Notes under the pieces: model-generated
What the model was told of the DNA's origin: nothing
The model's input: only the letters and a program-made list of their open reading frames with translations
The model's database searches: none
NCBI GenBank assembly: GCA_044226365.1
Contig: JBGAHE010000021.1
Span: forward strand, 1 to 64,000
Reading direction: 5' to 3'
Length of the DNA: 64,000 nt
Source of the DNA: JALHNI01 sp044226365
GTDB lineage: Bacteria; Acidobacteriota; Terriglobia; Bryobacterales; Bryobacteraceae
Made by a program: the position numbers and the translations under genes
Part shown: positions 35,253-43,342 of the stretch, in pieces
Position numbering within the stretch: position 1 is the stretch's first letter
Layout of the letters: each line of letters opens with the position of its first letter

Positions 35253-38200
35253 TTAACGGCTGAGAGTTACCGTGAGATCACGCCCCGGCGTCCCGACATC
35301 GGACGAGGGAACGTTCATGATATCGACCGTGAGGCGCTCGCCGGATTCGAGCGGCGGCAGACCGAAGCCGCTCATGGGGCCGGACTGAGTCATACCGGCC
35401 GCGATCGTAACCTCCGCGTATGGTACGCCACCGCGTAATACCCGTACGACGATCTCGTCGCCGATGGGTGCGTCAGCCACCACCGCCGTAATCTCGCGAA
35501 TGGCTTGACGTCGCTCGACCAATAAGATCGGCGCGACACTTGAGCCAATCGCCAACGGCCCTTCGGACTGGATGGTGAGCTGGCCGCCGGAAAGCGTCCG
35601 GAGGCCCAGATCGTCGCCGAGAGTCAAATTACGTTTCGTTGTCTCGGAAGTACCGTACACGTTCGTGACGTTCATCTCCGCCGCCGCGACGCGAACGTCG
35701 GGCCAGTACAAGGGATGTGTGTAGCGTCCGCTCGCAGGACTTCCGAAGAAGTCGCGGACGAACGGAACAACGAATACGTTGCGCTCCAGGTAGTAAACCG
35801 GCGCGCCGGGTCCATAGCCGGCGGCTTCAGACTCATGAGACGCGCGCTGGACCGTGTAGGTGAGCCCGTCGCCCGAGACCGCGGTGATCCGCAGAATTTC
35901 CGCTTCAATCTGAATCAGGTCGTCCACCGCCGCGCTGCCGCCAACCCTCGGCGCCGAGAGCGTGACGGTGGTTGCTGAGTCGCTGAGCGGCGTGGCGAGC
36001 AACTGGGTGGTCGGGCTGTTCAGTTCATTCCAGCCAAAAAGCGTGAGCGTGCCCCCGGTGATCGTGCGGGTGTTGACGAGCGTGGGGAAGCCGACGCTGC
36101 TGAGTTCAAGCGAGCCTTCAGCCGCGCCACCGAGCCCGAAACTGGGGGCGGGAGGCACGTCTGAGTCGAGGGCTCCGCCGGGACCGGAACCACCGCCAAT
36201 TTGCCAGCGCGTCAGTGGCGAGAGTTCCGGAGCGCTTTCCTGGCCGTTCGCGTTTGCCGAACGACCACTGATCTGCAGGGTCGCCCCGCCGCGGTTGGGA
36301 ATCGGGAACTCCACCGGACTGGTAGGGCTGGTGGCGCCCAGTTTCCAGCCGGCTTCCGAGATGACGAAGAAGCTGGTGGAGTCCGGCGTGACGTTCCAAG
36401 CCGGCGTGACGGCGACGGCAGTCGGCGAGTTCGCCTGAATGATTCGTTCCTGCCCGGCGCCTTTGCCACGGGTGATGCGGACCACCGCTCCGTTGTAAGA
36501 ATTGGACGTCATCGACAGCGTTGAGTTGCCGACCGTGGTGCCGGAGAACTGATTCGCCGCGATCTCTGGCTGGAACTCGAGGCGCCAATAGAAATGGGCC
36601 TCCTGATAGTTTTCATCCGGTGGTGGGACCAGTTCGACCGGGAGACCGTTATCTTCAAACGTCTCCGCCACCGGGACGTTGTTTGCGATGCGAAGCAATT
36701 GTTGAGGCGTGGTGCCGCGATAGACAACGAACCCCGTGGTGCTGGGTGAGAAGCTGAGGTTCACCAGACGCACGAGATTGGTGTTCGTTAGGGCCTGCAC
36801 AGTCGCTCTCACCACGAAGGAGATGCGGCTCTCGGCGCCATCGGCATCCAGAGCACTCACGGCATAGTAATAGCTCTTGCTGCCCTGAAGCGTGCCTCCG
36901 GTTGTTTCGATATCCGGCGTGAGGCCGAGCAAGGGGCGAGACGCGGCGGATGACTGAGGCTTGGCCGGGGGCGTGAAACTGACGCGCAGACTGACTTCGT
37001 CACCGGTCACGACTTCTTCGATGCCGAATTCCGGCAGCCCGAACTCGTTGACGGTGGTTCCTACCAGGGGCCGCGGGACGCCGAGCCCCGCCGTTCCGCT
37101 GAGTCGCGAAGCGCTACCCGGGAAGCCCGGTTGCAAGTACCAGTTCTCGTCGTGGATCTGCGCGGTGACGATCGCCGTGGCGAAGCTATTCTGCGGTTGG
37201 ATCCGCTGCACGCGGAACAACTGCCGGTCAAAGCCTTCTTTCGCGTAGGTAATCGTAATCAGGTCGCCCGGCCGTAGCCCCAACGACTTGATACTCGTCT
37301 CGAACTCGGCGTATAAGTTACCTCGCAATGACTTATCGAGTTGCAAGCGAATGATGCGAGCTGCCTGATCGAACTGAGGGATGCCCAACGCGTTGATCGA
37401 CGCGGCGATATCCTGGCCGGTGCGTTCCGCGTCTTCCGTATCGACAATCGACAGACTATCCTGCTGGAACTCGTTAAAGGCGTCCTGGAATTCCAGAGTG
37501 AAGCGATTTGGCGAATCGGCGTTCGTGCGACTGGAGAGACGAAATGCGGCGCTGCCGTTGTCACGCCGAAGAATCGAGCTCTCGGAGAACTCGTAGGCCG
37601 GCCAACCGCCGAACAGGGTCTCCGTGGCGTTGGAGCCAGTTGGCTTCACGCTCTGGCTGACGGCGATCTTACTTTCGAGTTTCAGCTGCAGTTTGCCTTC
37701 GGGGCCATAGGTCAGATACATGGCCGACGCATTCCGCAGCCCCCGTAAGATCTCCGCGGCTGAGCGTCGGCGTCGCAGAACGATGTTCGTCTCATACCGC
37801 GGCACCGTGACCGCCGTCCCATGCAGATCGTTTGTATTGACGGGTCCGTCGCAGTGCGCGGCGGCACGGGCGAAGCTGCCCAGATCCAACTCGTCGAGCA
37901 CCCAGCCCGAGCGGCGCAGCAAATCGAGCATGATCCACGCCGGATTTGCCGTGAACGCCTCATCCAGGTACGCGCCATCCTCCTCGAATCGAGAGACCTT
38001 GATGCCGTGAAGCAGACACTTGACGGTGGGCAGACGTTTGCCATCGGCGATGCGATTGGGCACCACTACTGAGGCAAAGGCCATGCTGCCATAGGGGTCG
38101 CCGAGCGGATTGCCGCTGGAGTCAGTGAAGTTGAGGTTGAAGCCGCCTGTGCGGTTCCCGAGGGAGACGACGTTGTACCAGCCGGTGGCCGTCATGTCGG

Positions 38201-39155
38201 CGCCGTCGACGCCGAGCGGAATCTCGATGTCGTTGACGATGATCTTGACGACGCCCTGGATCTCGCCCATGCCCAGCAGGACTTCCATGCGCGTGAGATT
38301 GCCGTCATTGCGTGCGAAGACGACGGGGGGCTGGTACCAGGCCGTCCCGTGAATCATCGGGACGAAGTCGTTGTAGCGAGCTTCATTGTCGAGGGGATCG
38401 GAGACGCGCGAGTTCTGATCGCCGGCTCCGCGCACCAAAATGCTGGCGGGGACGAACTCCAGACCGCCGAAGCGGCGGGTGTCTCGATTGCTCGAGTCGG
38501 TGGAGAACATGCCACGTTGTTCGCACGAGGCACGAGTGAAGTCACAGGAGGAGTACGGCTGACCGGAGGAATCGAGATTGCCGACGCCGTCGGGCTGATC
38601 GGGCGAATAGCCGCAGCGGAAGAACGGTGAGTATTTGCCTGCATCAAGGCCAGACGGCGCTTCGGCGCGTTCGGCCGGGGTCGAAGGGAAACGCCAAGGA
38701 CAGCGCTTCTGGATACGTACGTTGGGCAGCAGAATTCGCTGCGGACTCAGGCGGTTGACGAAGCTGACGCGCATGGTCGACTCCGTCACTTCTTCCGGGG
38801 CATTACTCAGACCACGGAAAAGCATCAGCGGCGTGGAGGCATCGGCATTGGTGCCGAGATTCCAGAAGATCAGGCGCACATCGAGACGTGCGCCTTTGAG
38901 GCCGATATTGCGCTCAAGTTGAGAGAAGTAACTATCCGCGTTGGCCAGCAAAAGATTGACCTTGGAGACACCGTCTTCCTCTGCCTTTACATCGAACGCG
39001 CTGTGTTCCAGCACCCGTGCCTCGTAATCGTGGCCTTCGAAAGACAACTGATGCGTGCTCCAGCGTTCGATGCTGCCATTGGCGAGGCGGCATTCAAAAA
39101 GGAGAATCGGCGTCTCAGGAGTGACTTGATCCTTTAGTTCGAGGGCAGTCGGCAT
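35253..39155 (-). CDS. Phage-like tail hub / host-contact tip protein (1300 aa)
   Basis: The largest protein of the virion cluster. Residues 1-145 resemble the DUF2163-type hub domain (FECRLANGSIERWSTHQLSF, LDVRLIFWNLGT). Four cysteines follow (C152, C181, C204, C211) in a spacing like the iron-sulfur-binding segment of lambda gpL-type hubs. The middle (about 290-690) is a tail-tip (gpJ/Phage-tail_3-like) region with ILRGLRNASAMYLTYGPEGK and LGLRPGDLITITYAKEGF. A fibronectin-III-like module (SYYYAVSALDADGAESRISF, GFVVYRGTTPQQL) and beta-rich C-terminal modules come last and probably contact the recipient cell. AAGGA precedes the ATG. It is the last gene of the cluster. Confidence 0.8.
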   Translation of the reverse strand: MPTALELKDQVTPETPILLFECRLANGSIERWSTHQLSFEGHDYEARVLEHSAFDVKAEEDGVSKVNLLLANADSYFSQLERNIGLKGARLDVRLIFWNLGTNADASTPLMLFRGLSNAPEEVTESTMRVSFVNRLSPQRILLPNVRIQKRCPWRFPSTPAERAEAPSGLDAGKYSPFFRCGYSPDQPDGVGNLDSSGQPYSSCDFTRASCEQRGMFSTDSSNRDTRRFGGLEFVPASILVRGAGDQNSRVSDPLDNEARYNDFVPMIHGTAWYQPPVVFARNDGNLTRMEVLLGMGEIQGVVKIIVNDIEIPLGVDGADMTATGWYNVVSLGNRTGGFNLNFTDSSGNPLGDPYGSMAFASVVVPNRIADGKRLPTVKCLLHGIKVSRFEEDGAYLDEAFTANPAWIMLDLLRRSGWVLDELDLGSFARAAAHCDGPVNTNDLHGTAVTVPRYETNIVLRRRRSAAEILRGLRNASAMYLTYGPEGKLQLKLESKIAVSQSVKPTGSNATETLFGGWPAYEFSESSILRRDNGSAAFRLSSRTNADSPNRFTLEFQDAFNEFQQDSLSIVDTEDAERTGQDIAASINALGIPQFDQAARIIRLQLDKSLRGNLYAEFETSIKSLGLRPGDLITITYAKEGFDRQLFRVQRIQPQNSFATAIVTAQIHDENWYLQPGFPGSASRLSGTAGLGVPRPLVGTTVNEFGLPEFGIEEVVTGDEVSLRVSFTPPAKPQSSAASRPLLGLTPDIETTGGTLQGSKSYYYAVSALDADGAESRISFVVRATVQALTNTNLVRLVNLSFSPSTTGFVVYRGTTPQQLLRIANNVPVAETFEDNGLPVELVPPPDENYQEAHFYWRLEFQPEIAANQFSGTTVGNSTLSMTSNSYNGAVVRITRGKGAGQERIIQANSPTAVAVTPAWNVTPDSTSFFVISEAGWKLGATSPTSPVEFPIPNRGGATLQISGRSANANGQESAPELSPLTRWQIGGGSGPGGALDSDVPPAPSFGLGGAAEGSLELSSVGFPTLVNTRTITGGTLTLFGWNELNSPTTQLLATPLSDSATTVTLSAPRVGGSAAVDDLIQIEAEILRITAVSGDGLTYTVQRASHESEAAGYGPGAPVYYLERNVFVVPFVRDFFGSPASGRYTHPLYWPDVRVAAAEMNVTNVYGTSETTKRNLTLGDDLGLRTLSGGQLTIQSEGPLAIGSSVAPILLVERRQAIREITAVVADAPIGDEIVVRVLRGGVPYAEVTIAAGMTQSGPMSGFGLPPLESGERLTVDIMNVPSSDVGTPGRDLTVTLSR

Positions 39156-39181
39156 GGTGGTTCCTTGTAATCAGAGTCGAA

Positions 39182-39988
39182 TTAGGTGTCGGCCGCGACG
39201 CGGCTGGAAAGACGAATGACGGTCGAGTGTTCGCCGAGGCTGGTGGTGACTTGAGTCAACCGGTCTCCAGCGAAGCGTGTTTCGGGATAACGCCCGGTTC
39301 GCAAGCCCGTTCGCTGGTAAGGCGAAGGAGCCGGCTGGGCTTCCAATTGCGCTCCGAACAACTCGACCGTGACACCGGCGGGAAGTTGGATGGCGACCTC
39401 GATTGCCTCATTGGTCGTGATCATCGAACTGAAGAGCGCGTAGCGCTGCCATTCCGGTGAAAGATCGTAAACGCGCTCCGCAAAGGTACCATCGGTGGAC
39501 GCGATGAGCCGCATCTGCGCGGGGGTGGCCGAGCGCGCATAAACGCTTAGCGAGTACTGAAACCAGGCTGGCAACAGCAGTGCTTGGCTAAGCGATTGTA
39601 AGGTCCCGGCTGAGTTCGTCACTTGCGTGGCACGAGGCCGTCCTTCAGGGTCACTGGCTCCTTCACTCAGGCCGATTCCCGGGCCGAGTGTCCAGACAGA
39701 GTTGGTGAAGGTCTCGCTAGCTGCCAGCAGATTGGACCACGGATCAATGAAGAGAAAAGCGTGGCGGCGACCTTCGCAAGCATGGAAGAGCGTTTCTATC
39801 GCCGTCCATTCGTCGTCCGACAGACCCGAATGCGAAACTTCCCAAGTCATTTGGGATGCCCCGGCATCGGAGTAACGAACCCTTCGTCCGTCGGCCAGTT
39901 GGTTCATCAAGGTACGAATCGACTCTTGCGACCGTAGCGGATACTGAGTCATCGCGCCGGAGGCGAGTTGGGGAAAGATGAGCGACAT
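39182..39988 (-). CDS. Distal tail protein paralog with C-terminal jelly-roll-like domain
   Basis: A 268-residue protein. Residues 1-90 (FPQLASGAMTQYPLRSQ, DGRRVRYSDAG, TWEVSHSGLSDDEW, FLFIDPWSN) are clearly homologous to the neighbouring 118-residue protein. The rest reads as a beta-sandwich: RATQVTNSAG, YSLSVYARSATPAQMRLI, YDLSPEWQRYALFSS, VELFGAQLEAQPAPSPYQRT, a pattern seen in carbohydrate-binding jelly rolls of phage tails. It is probably a distal tail ring or spike component that binds the target surface. GAGGTAG precedes the ATG. It lies 6 bp after the 118-residue gene. Confidence 0.72.
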   Translation of the reverse strand: MSLIFPQLASGAMTQYPLRSQESIRTLMNQLADGRRVRYSDAGASQMTWEVSHSGLSDDEWTAIETLFHACEGRRHAFLFIDPWSNLLAASETFTNSVWTLGPGIGLSEGASDPEGRPRATQVTNSAGTLQSLSQALLLPAWFQYSLSVYARSATPAQMRLIASTDGTFAERVYDLSPEWQRYALFSSMITTNEAIEVAIQLPAGVTVELFGAQLEAQPAPSPYQRTGLRTGRYPETRFAGDRLTQVTTSLGEHSTVIRLSSRVAADT

Positions 39989-39994
39989 AAGTTT

Positions 39995-40351
39995 CTACCT
40001 CGATTCGCGAATGATCAACGCCAGATCGCCACGGCCCTCGCCGCGGAGAACAGCTTCAAAATCCTCGGTGTCAAACGTGCACGTGGGATACTCATTGCCG
40101 TCCCATGGATCGACAAAGCGAAAGCTCTGTCCTTGCCCGCTACGGTCGCGGTAGAAGTCGCGCAAGTTACTCAGCTCCTCCTCGGTGAGTAGCTCCAGGC
40201 GGACGATCCAAGTCCGCAACTGCTTGGGCCACAGCCGAAACCTCTGCTCCGTGCCATCCAGAAAGCGCATCACCCGAGTGGAGAAGTCCGAGGTGCGCCG
40301 GGCCGGATACTGCAGAACCGCGCCGGTTTTGAGGGTAGGAAAGTCAGGCAT
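39995..40351 (-). CDS. Distal tail protein (DUF2460-like)
   Basis: A 118-residue tail protein. FPTLKTGAVLQYPARRTSDF, MRFLDGTEQRFRLWPKQLR, LTEEELSNLRDFYRDRSGQG and FRFVDPWDGNEYP follow the DUF2460/TIGR02217 pattern of distal tail proteins, including the FxxxDPW/DxxxG region. It would form the ring joining tube and hub. It starts 1 bp after the tape-measure gene stops, with GGAGATC as ribosome binding site. Position and fold agree with gene 12 of RcGTA-type clusters. Confidence 0.75.
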   Translation of the reverse strand: MPDFPTLKTGAVLQYPARRTSDFSTRVMRFLDGTEQRFRLWPKQLRTWIVRLELLTEEELSNLRDFYRDRSGQGQSFRFVDPWDGNEYPTCTFDTEDFEAVLRGEGRGDLALIIRESR

Positions 40352-40352
40352 G

Positions 40353-40940
40353 TTAGATCTCCGCGATCACGTCGTTAATCGGGTGCGAGTTCAGCATTGC
40401 TTCCCGTACCGCGCGAGCAATGCTGTCGCTGTGGTCCAGGAACGAACGCGAGTCGATCGCTTGGACATTGACGCTGATGCTGGCCGCCGGGGCGGGTGTC
40501 GTCCTGGGCAAACCGTCTTGCCCGTAGGAAACGTCGCTGACCGACGATGACCCTCGAGCTGATATCCCACCTTGTAGGTTGATCGCCGAAGGCAGTGCGA
40601 ACTTGGTCAACGGCGCCGGCTCTTCATCGCCTCCGCCAAAGCCAAAGAGCTTGGCGATGCCGCTGATCAGGGGCAGCAACGTTAGCCCGCCGCCCAACGT
40701 GCTACCGATCGATCGAGTGACGTTGACCGCGCTCGAGGCGACTTCTGACACCCGTGAACGGGTGTTCTGCACGACTGCGGTCGTGTTCTCCACTGTTTGA
40801 GCAGCTTGAGACTGGTAGAGGCCCCGCAACGCGTCGAGTTGATCGGTGAGCGAGCGCAAGGCGTCGCTGGCAGGGTTCAGCGCGGCCTGCCCGGTCGTAT
40901 TGGTGGATGTGACCTTGAGCAGGTCGTCAATGAGAGCCAT
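40353..40940 (-). CDS. Short tape-measure-like tail protein (195 aa)
   Basis: It sits directly after the tail chaperone pair, the normal place of the tape measure gene. The start is ATG 40940 (MALIDDLLKV). The N-terminal half is helical and Gln/Ala/Ser-rich (SLTDQLDALRGLYQSQAAQT), then a hydrophobic Gly-rich segment (LGGGLTLLPLISGIAKLFGF). The C-terminus (VNVQAIDSRSFLDHSDSIAR, AVREAML) resembles the end of short tape measures in GTA-like tails. At 195 residues it is far shorter than tape measures of ordinary siphophages, implying a very short tail. It overlaps the upstream frame by 14 bp. Confidence 0.65.
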   Translation of the reverse strand: MALIDDLLKVTSTNTTGQAALNPASDALRSLTDQLDALRGLYQSQAAQTVENTTAVVQNTRSRVSEVASSAVNVTRSIGSTLGGGLTLLPLISGIAKLFGFGGGDEEPAPLTKFALPSAINLQGGISARGSSSVSDVSYGQDGLPRTTPAPAASISVNVQAIDSRSFLDHSDSIARAVREAMLNSHPINDVIAEI

Positions 40941-41259
40941 CGGATTGCAAAGACCTCCATTCGTTTTGCAGAACAAATAGTGCGTCGGCCAGCTTGGCCG
41001 GTAGCGACCACACGTCAGGTGAACCAAGAACGCGCCAGGCGGCGAATGCTTCGATCATCGCCGCGGCGTCCGCAGAGATGATCGACTTCGGACATTGAGT
41101 GACGGAGGCCCGTCCGCGCGCCCAAACGACGCGGGCCGGGCCCAGTTCTTCCACGGGCAGGAACCCGCAACGCCGCGAACGATCCAGCCGCTGTTGACGG
41201 CATACGTCGCACTTCCAAGCGGCTGGATCAGACATTTGAAAGTGAAAGGCGACGACTAA
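40927..41259 (-). CDS. Tail assembly chaperone T-domain, expressed by -1 frameshift
   Basis: This frame continues the upstream chaperone after a -1 shift at the A-AAA-AAT heptamer (41259-41265), giving a fused product of about 230 residues. The added part has a zinc-ribbon-like CDVCRQQRLDRSRRCGF and a helical tail (LADALFVLQNEWRSL). An independent start at ATG 41235 (MSDPAAWKCD) cannot be excluded and would give 102 residues; the open frame itself reaches back to 41289. In lambda the matching gpGT fusion binds the tape measure and tube subunits during tail assembly. Confidence 0.65.
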   Translation of the reverse strand, partial: LVVAFHFQMSDPAAWKCDVCRQQRLDRSRRCGFLPVEELGPARVVWARGRASVTQCPKSIISADAAAMIEAFAAWRVLGSPDVWSLPAKLADALFVLQNEWRSLQSDGSH

Positions 41260-41621
41260 TTTTTTCGTTCTTCTTCGGCGAGACCGCATTCTCGCTTGAT
41301 GGCCGCGAGAATCTCGTGCACCAGGGGCTCGGGCCCATGGTGCAGCAGTGACTCTTTGGTCGCCGGCTCGTCGCCGATGCTCAGTCCTTCAATACTGACG
41401 ACGCCCCACCACCAGTAGAGGCGATCGACCTCCATCGCGAGAGTCGAAGCCTCCACTCGATCGAGCGGGGTGTCGCCGGCGGCATGAAACTCCTGTCGCG
41501 CGAGAAGATCGCGGATCTGCTTAGTGAGTTCGAGTCTGCGGCCGAACGACATACGCTCGATGCGATAGCGCACGGTCGGAGCCCAACTCGATTGCTGGTC
41601 GATCACGGCTTGGTATTGCAT
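41256..41621 (-). CDS. Tail assembly chaperone (G-like)
   Basis: A 121-residue protein between the tail tube and tape measure genes. It is mostly helical (RIERMSFGRRLELTKQIRDL, LAMEVDRLYWWWGVVSIEGL, ESLLHHGPEPLVHEILAAIK), like known tail chaperones. Its last codons are CGA AAA AAT TAG, which contain a canonical -1 slippery heptamer, so a fraction of ribosomes should continue into the next frame. AGGAAGCCACT precedes the ATG. Confidence 0.75.
   Translation of the reverse strand: MQYQAVIDQQSSWAPTVRYRIERMSFGRRLELTKQIRDLLARQEFHAAGDTPLDRVEASTLAMEVDRLYWWWGVVSIEGLSIGDEPATKESLLHHGPEPLVHEILAAIKRECGLAEEERKN
41259..41265 (-). promoter_or_regulatory. -1 ribosomal frameshift slippery site
   Basis: On the minus strand the heptamer reads A AAA AAT in the phase of the upstream frame, immediately before its TAG stop. 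A -1 slip leads to codons AAA TTA GTC GTC and into an open frame of about 110 codons. This matches the conserved frameshift in long-tailed phage chaperone genes. Confidence 0.75.
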
Positions 41622-41630
41622 AGTGGCTTC

Positions 41631-42803
41631 CTAAGCGAAGGCGATGAAGACTTCGTCGTCCGCGATACCGTGAGCTCGCGAGCCGGTAAACTTCCATTGC
41701 AAGCGAGTCTCACTGTCGTCGAAGTCCGGGACTTCGGGGACGACGCTCTTGAGATAGATTCCGAACAACTGACCCTGCTGCTGGCCCAACTGGAACATGA
41801 CGCTGATGGGCGAGCGTTGCCGTGCGGCCTGGTAGAGGCCACGCGTCGCGTCGTCGTCCTGCTCATGCAACGTAAAGTTGAAGCGAACGTCCCGCATCCC
41901 CGCCGACAGGCAGCGAGGCAGAATTGAACCGAACTCGCGGTCCCGCAGGTCGATATTGTTGTCGAGCGTGAACTCGGCGTCGGTTACTGTATAGAAGCGC
42001 TCGGGGCTCGCCCCCAGCCAAGCTTGGCCGAGGTGGCCAGGAACGATATTGGAGTCAAAGTCAGCGATATTCGGCTCCTCTGGGAAATCCGTCAGACCTC
42101 CTTCACCCGGTGTGAAGCTGACGTTGTCGATCAGATCCCGCGCGGGACCCCGAAACTCGAACTCATGGAAATCGCCGTTGATTTTGACATTCAAACGATC
42201 GACGGCCGTTCCAGCGAGGATGCGCTGCACCGCGGTAGCCGGCGACCAGTAGTCGAAAAGATTGAAGCTGGCCAGTGTGGTGGAAAGCGAGTAAGTCGCG
42301 GTGGCGCCCATCACCGATCCGCCGGTGAGAGCGAGCGTAAAGGGCGCGTTCACCACAATCGATTGGGCGTTCGGGATGGAAGCCACAAAACGAATCTCGG
42401 AGCCGAACGCGACGGCCTGGCCCGCGACGAGGCCGTGGGCGCCGGTGAATGTAAGGTTCGAGCCGGACGTCGCACTGGCCAAGGTCAGCCCGCTTGAGAG
42501 TTTCACGGGAGCACCGAGAGCCGATCGAAACAGCGGCCCTTGTGATGGCTCACTTCCTTGGTCATTCCAGCCAGAGAGATAGGACCGAAGCTGGTAAGAG
42601 GTCTGACGACGCACCCCCGCCGGCAGCCCGAGAAAGGTGCGGCTTCCCGTTTTGTCTCGACGGTCAAGCTGTACGGCTTGCTGCCGGGCGCGGAGTTGAA
42701 TGCCGGCAAAACGCCGCGCGTTCGCAATGGCTGCCACCTCGCCGTAAGCAGGCTCGAGGGCCACGTAGAAACGATTGTTGTTGGACGAGATATAACAAGC
42801 CAT
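41631..42803 (-). CDS. Major tail tube protein
   Basis: A 390-residue tail tube subunit. The start (NRFYVALEPAYGEVAAIANA) and DRRDKTGSRTFLGLP resemble siphophage tube proteins, and the C-terminal third (DAEFTLDNNIDLRD, VRFNFTLHEQDDDATRGLYQ, FQLGQQQGQLFGIYLKSVV) has the beta pattern of a tube fold. An extra beta domain (about residues 100-175, with GAHGLVAGQAVAF) seems inserted, making it longer than most. Its place before the chaperones supports the call. It follows the tail terminator gene by 36 bp. Confidence 0.78.
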   Translation of the reverse strand: MACYISSNNNRFYVALEPAYGEVAAIANARRFAGIQLRARQQAVQLDRRDKTGSRTFLGLPAGVRRQTSYQLRSYLSGWNDQGSEPSQGPLFRSALGAPVKLSSGLTLASATSGSNLTFTGAHGLVAGQAVAFGSEIRFVASIPNAQSIVVNAPFTLALTGGSVMGATATYSLSTTLASFNLFDYWSPATAVQRILAGTAVDRLNVKINGDFHEFEFRGPARDLIDNVSFTPGEGGLTDFPEEPNIADFDSNIVPGHLGQAWLGASPERFYTVTDAEFTLDNNIDLRDREFGSILPRCLSAGMRDVRFNFTLHEQDDDATRGLYQAARQRSPISVMFQLGQQQGQLFGIYLKSVVPEVPDFDDSETRLQWKFTGSRAHGIADDEVFIAFA

Positions 42804-42839
42804 AAATAAACTCCTTAATCAATCAGTTCGTTCTGACGT

Positions 42840-43337
42840 TTAGCCTTGACTAACGTTTAAGTCGAAGGTAATCTTGGCGGCTTGCAGAAAGTTCTTGCCG
42901 CCATGTTTCATGGGGGAGAAAGTCACCTCGTAGCCCCCGGTGAAGAAGTAGCCGGAGCCCCAGTCCCCGCGGTGGCTATCCAGGACGTCGGTCACGGCAT
43001 CGACGTAAGCCATGAGCGCGGTCTCCAGGTTTTCGGCCCGGTCTTGCGAGGCGCGCACTTCCGCCACCAGGCGAACCGTACCTGAGAAAGTACGGAATTT
43101 CTCTTTGAGGTTGTTGGTGATCTTCTCGCAGTAAAGATGAACCCGCGGGTACTGCGCTCCCGCGCTCTTCTCCAGAATGTCTGCCGCCACATGCTGGGCG
43201 ACGATCTGCGTGACAGCGATCGGCGGTAGAGCCAGATTGTCGCGCTGGGCCACCGCGTCTACCGTGAAAGACAAGCCGGTTTCCGCCTGCATCTGTGCGG
43301 CGACCAGATGTAGAGCCTTACGTGCAGTTTGTGCCAT
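42840..43337 (-). CDS. Tail terminator / completion protein
   Basis: A 165-residue protein with an N-terminal helix (ALHLVAAQMQAETGLSF), a central LYCEKITNNLKEKFRTFSGT and a beta-rich end (YFFTGGYEVTFSP, AAKITFDLNV). The order connector-this gene-tube protein is that of tail terminator (gpU-like) genes, which cap the tube where the head attaches. It lies 5 bp after the connector gene. The call rests mainly on position and secondary-structure pattern. Confidence 0.6.
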   Translation of the reverse strand: MAQTARKALHLVAAQMQAETGLSFTVDAVAQRDNLALPPIAVTQIVAQHVAADILEKSAGAQYPRVHLYCEKITNNLKEKFRTFSGTVRLVAEVRASQDRAENLETALMAYVDAVTDVLDSHRGDWGSGYFFTGGYEVTFSPMKHGGKNFLQAAKITFDLNVSQG

Positions 43338-43342
43338 GACGG

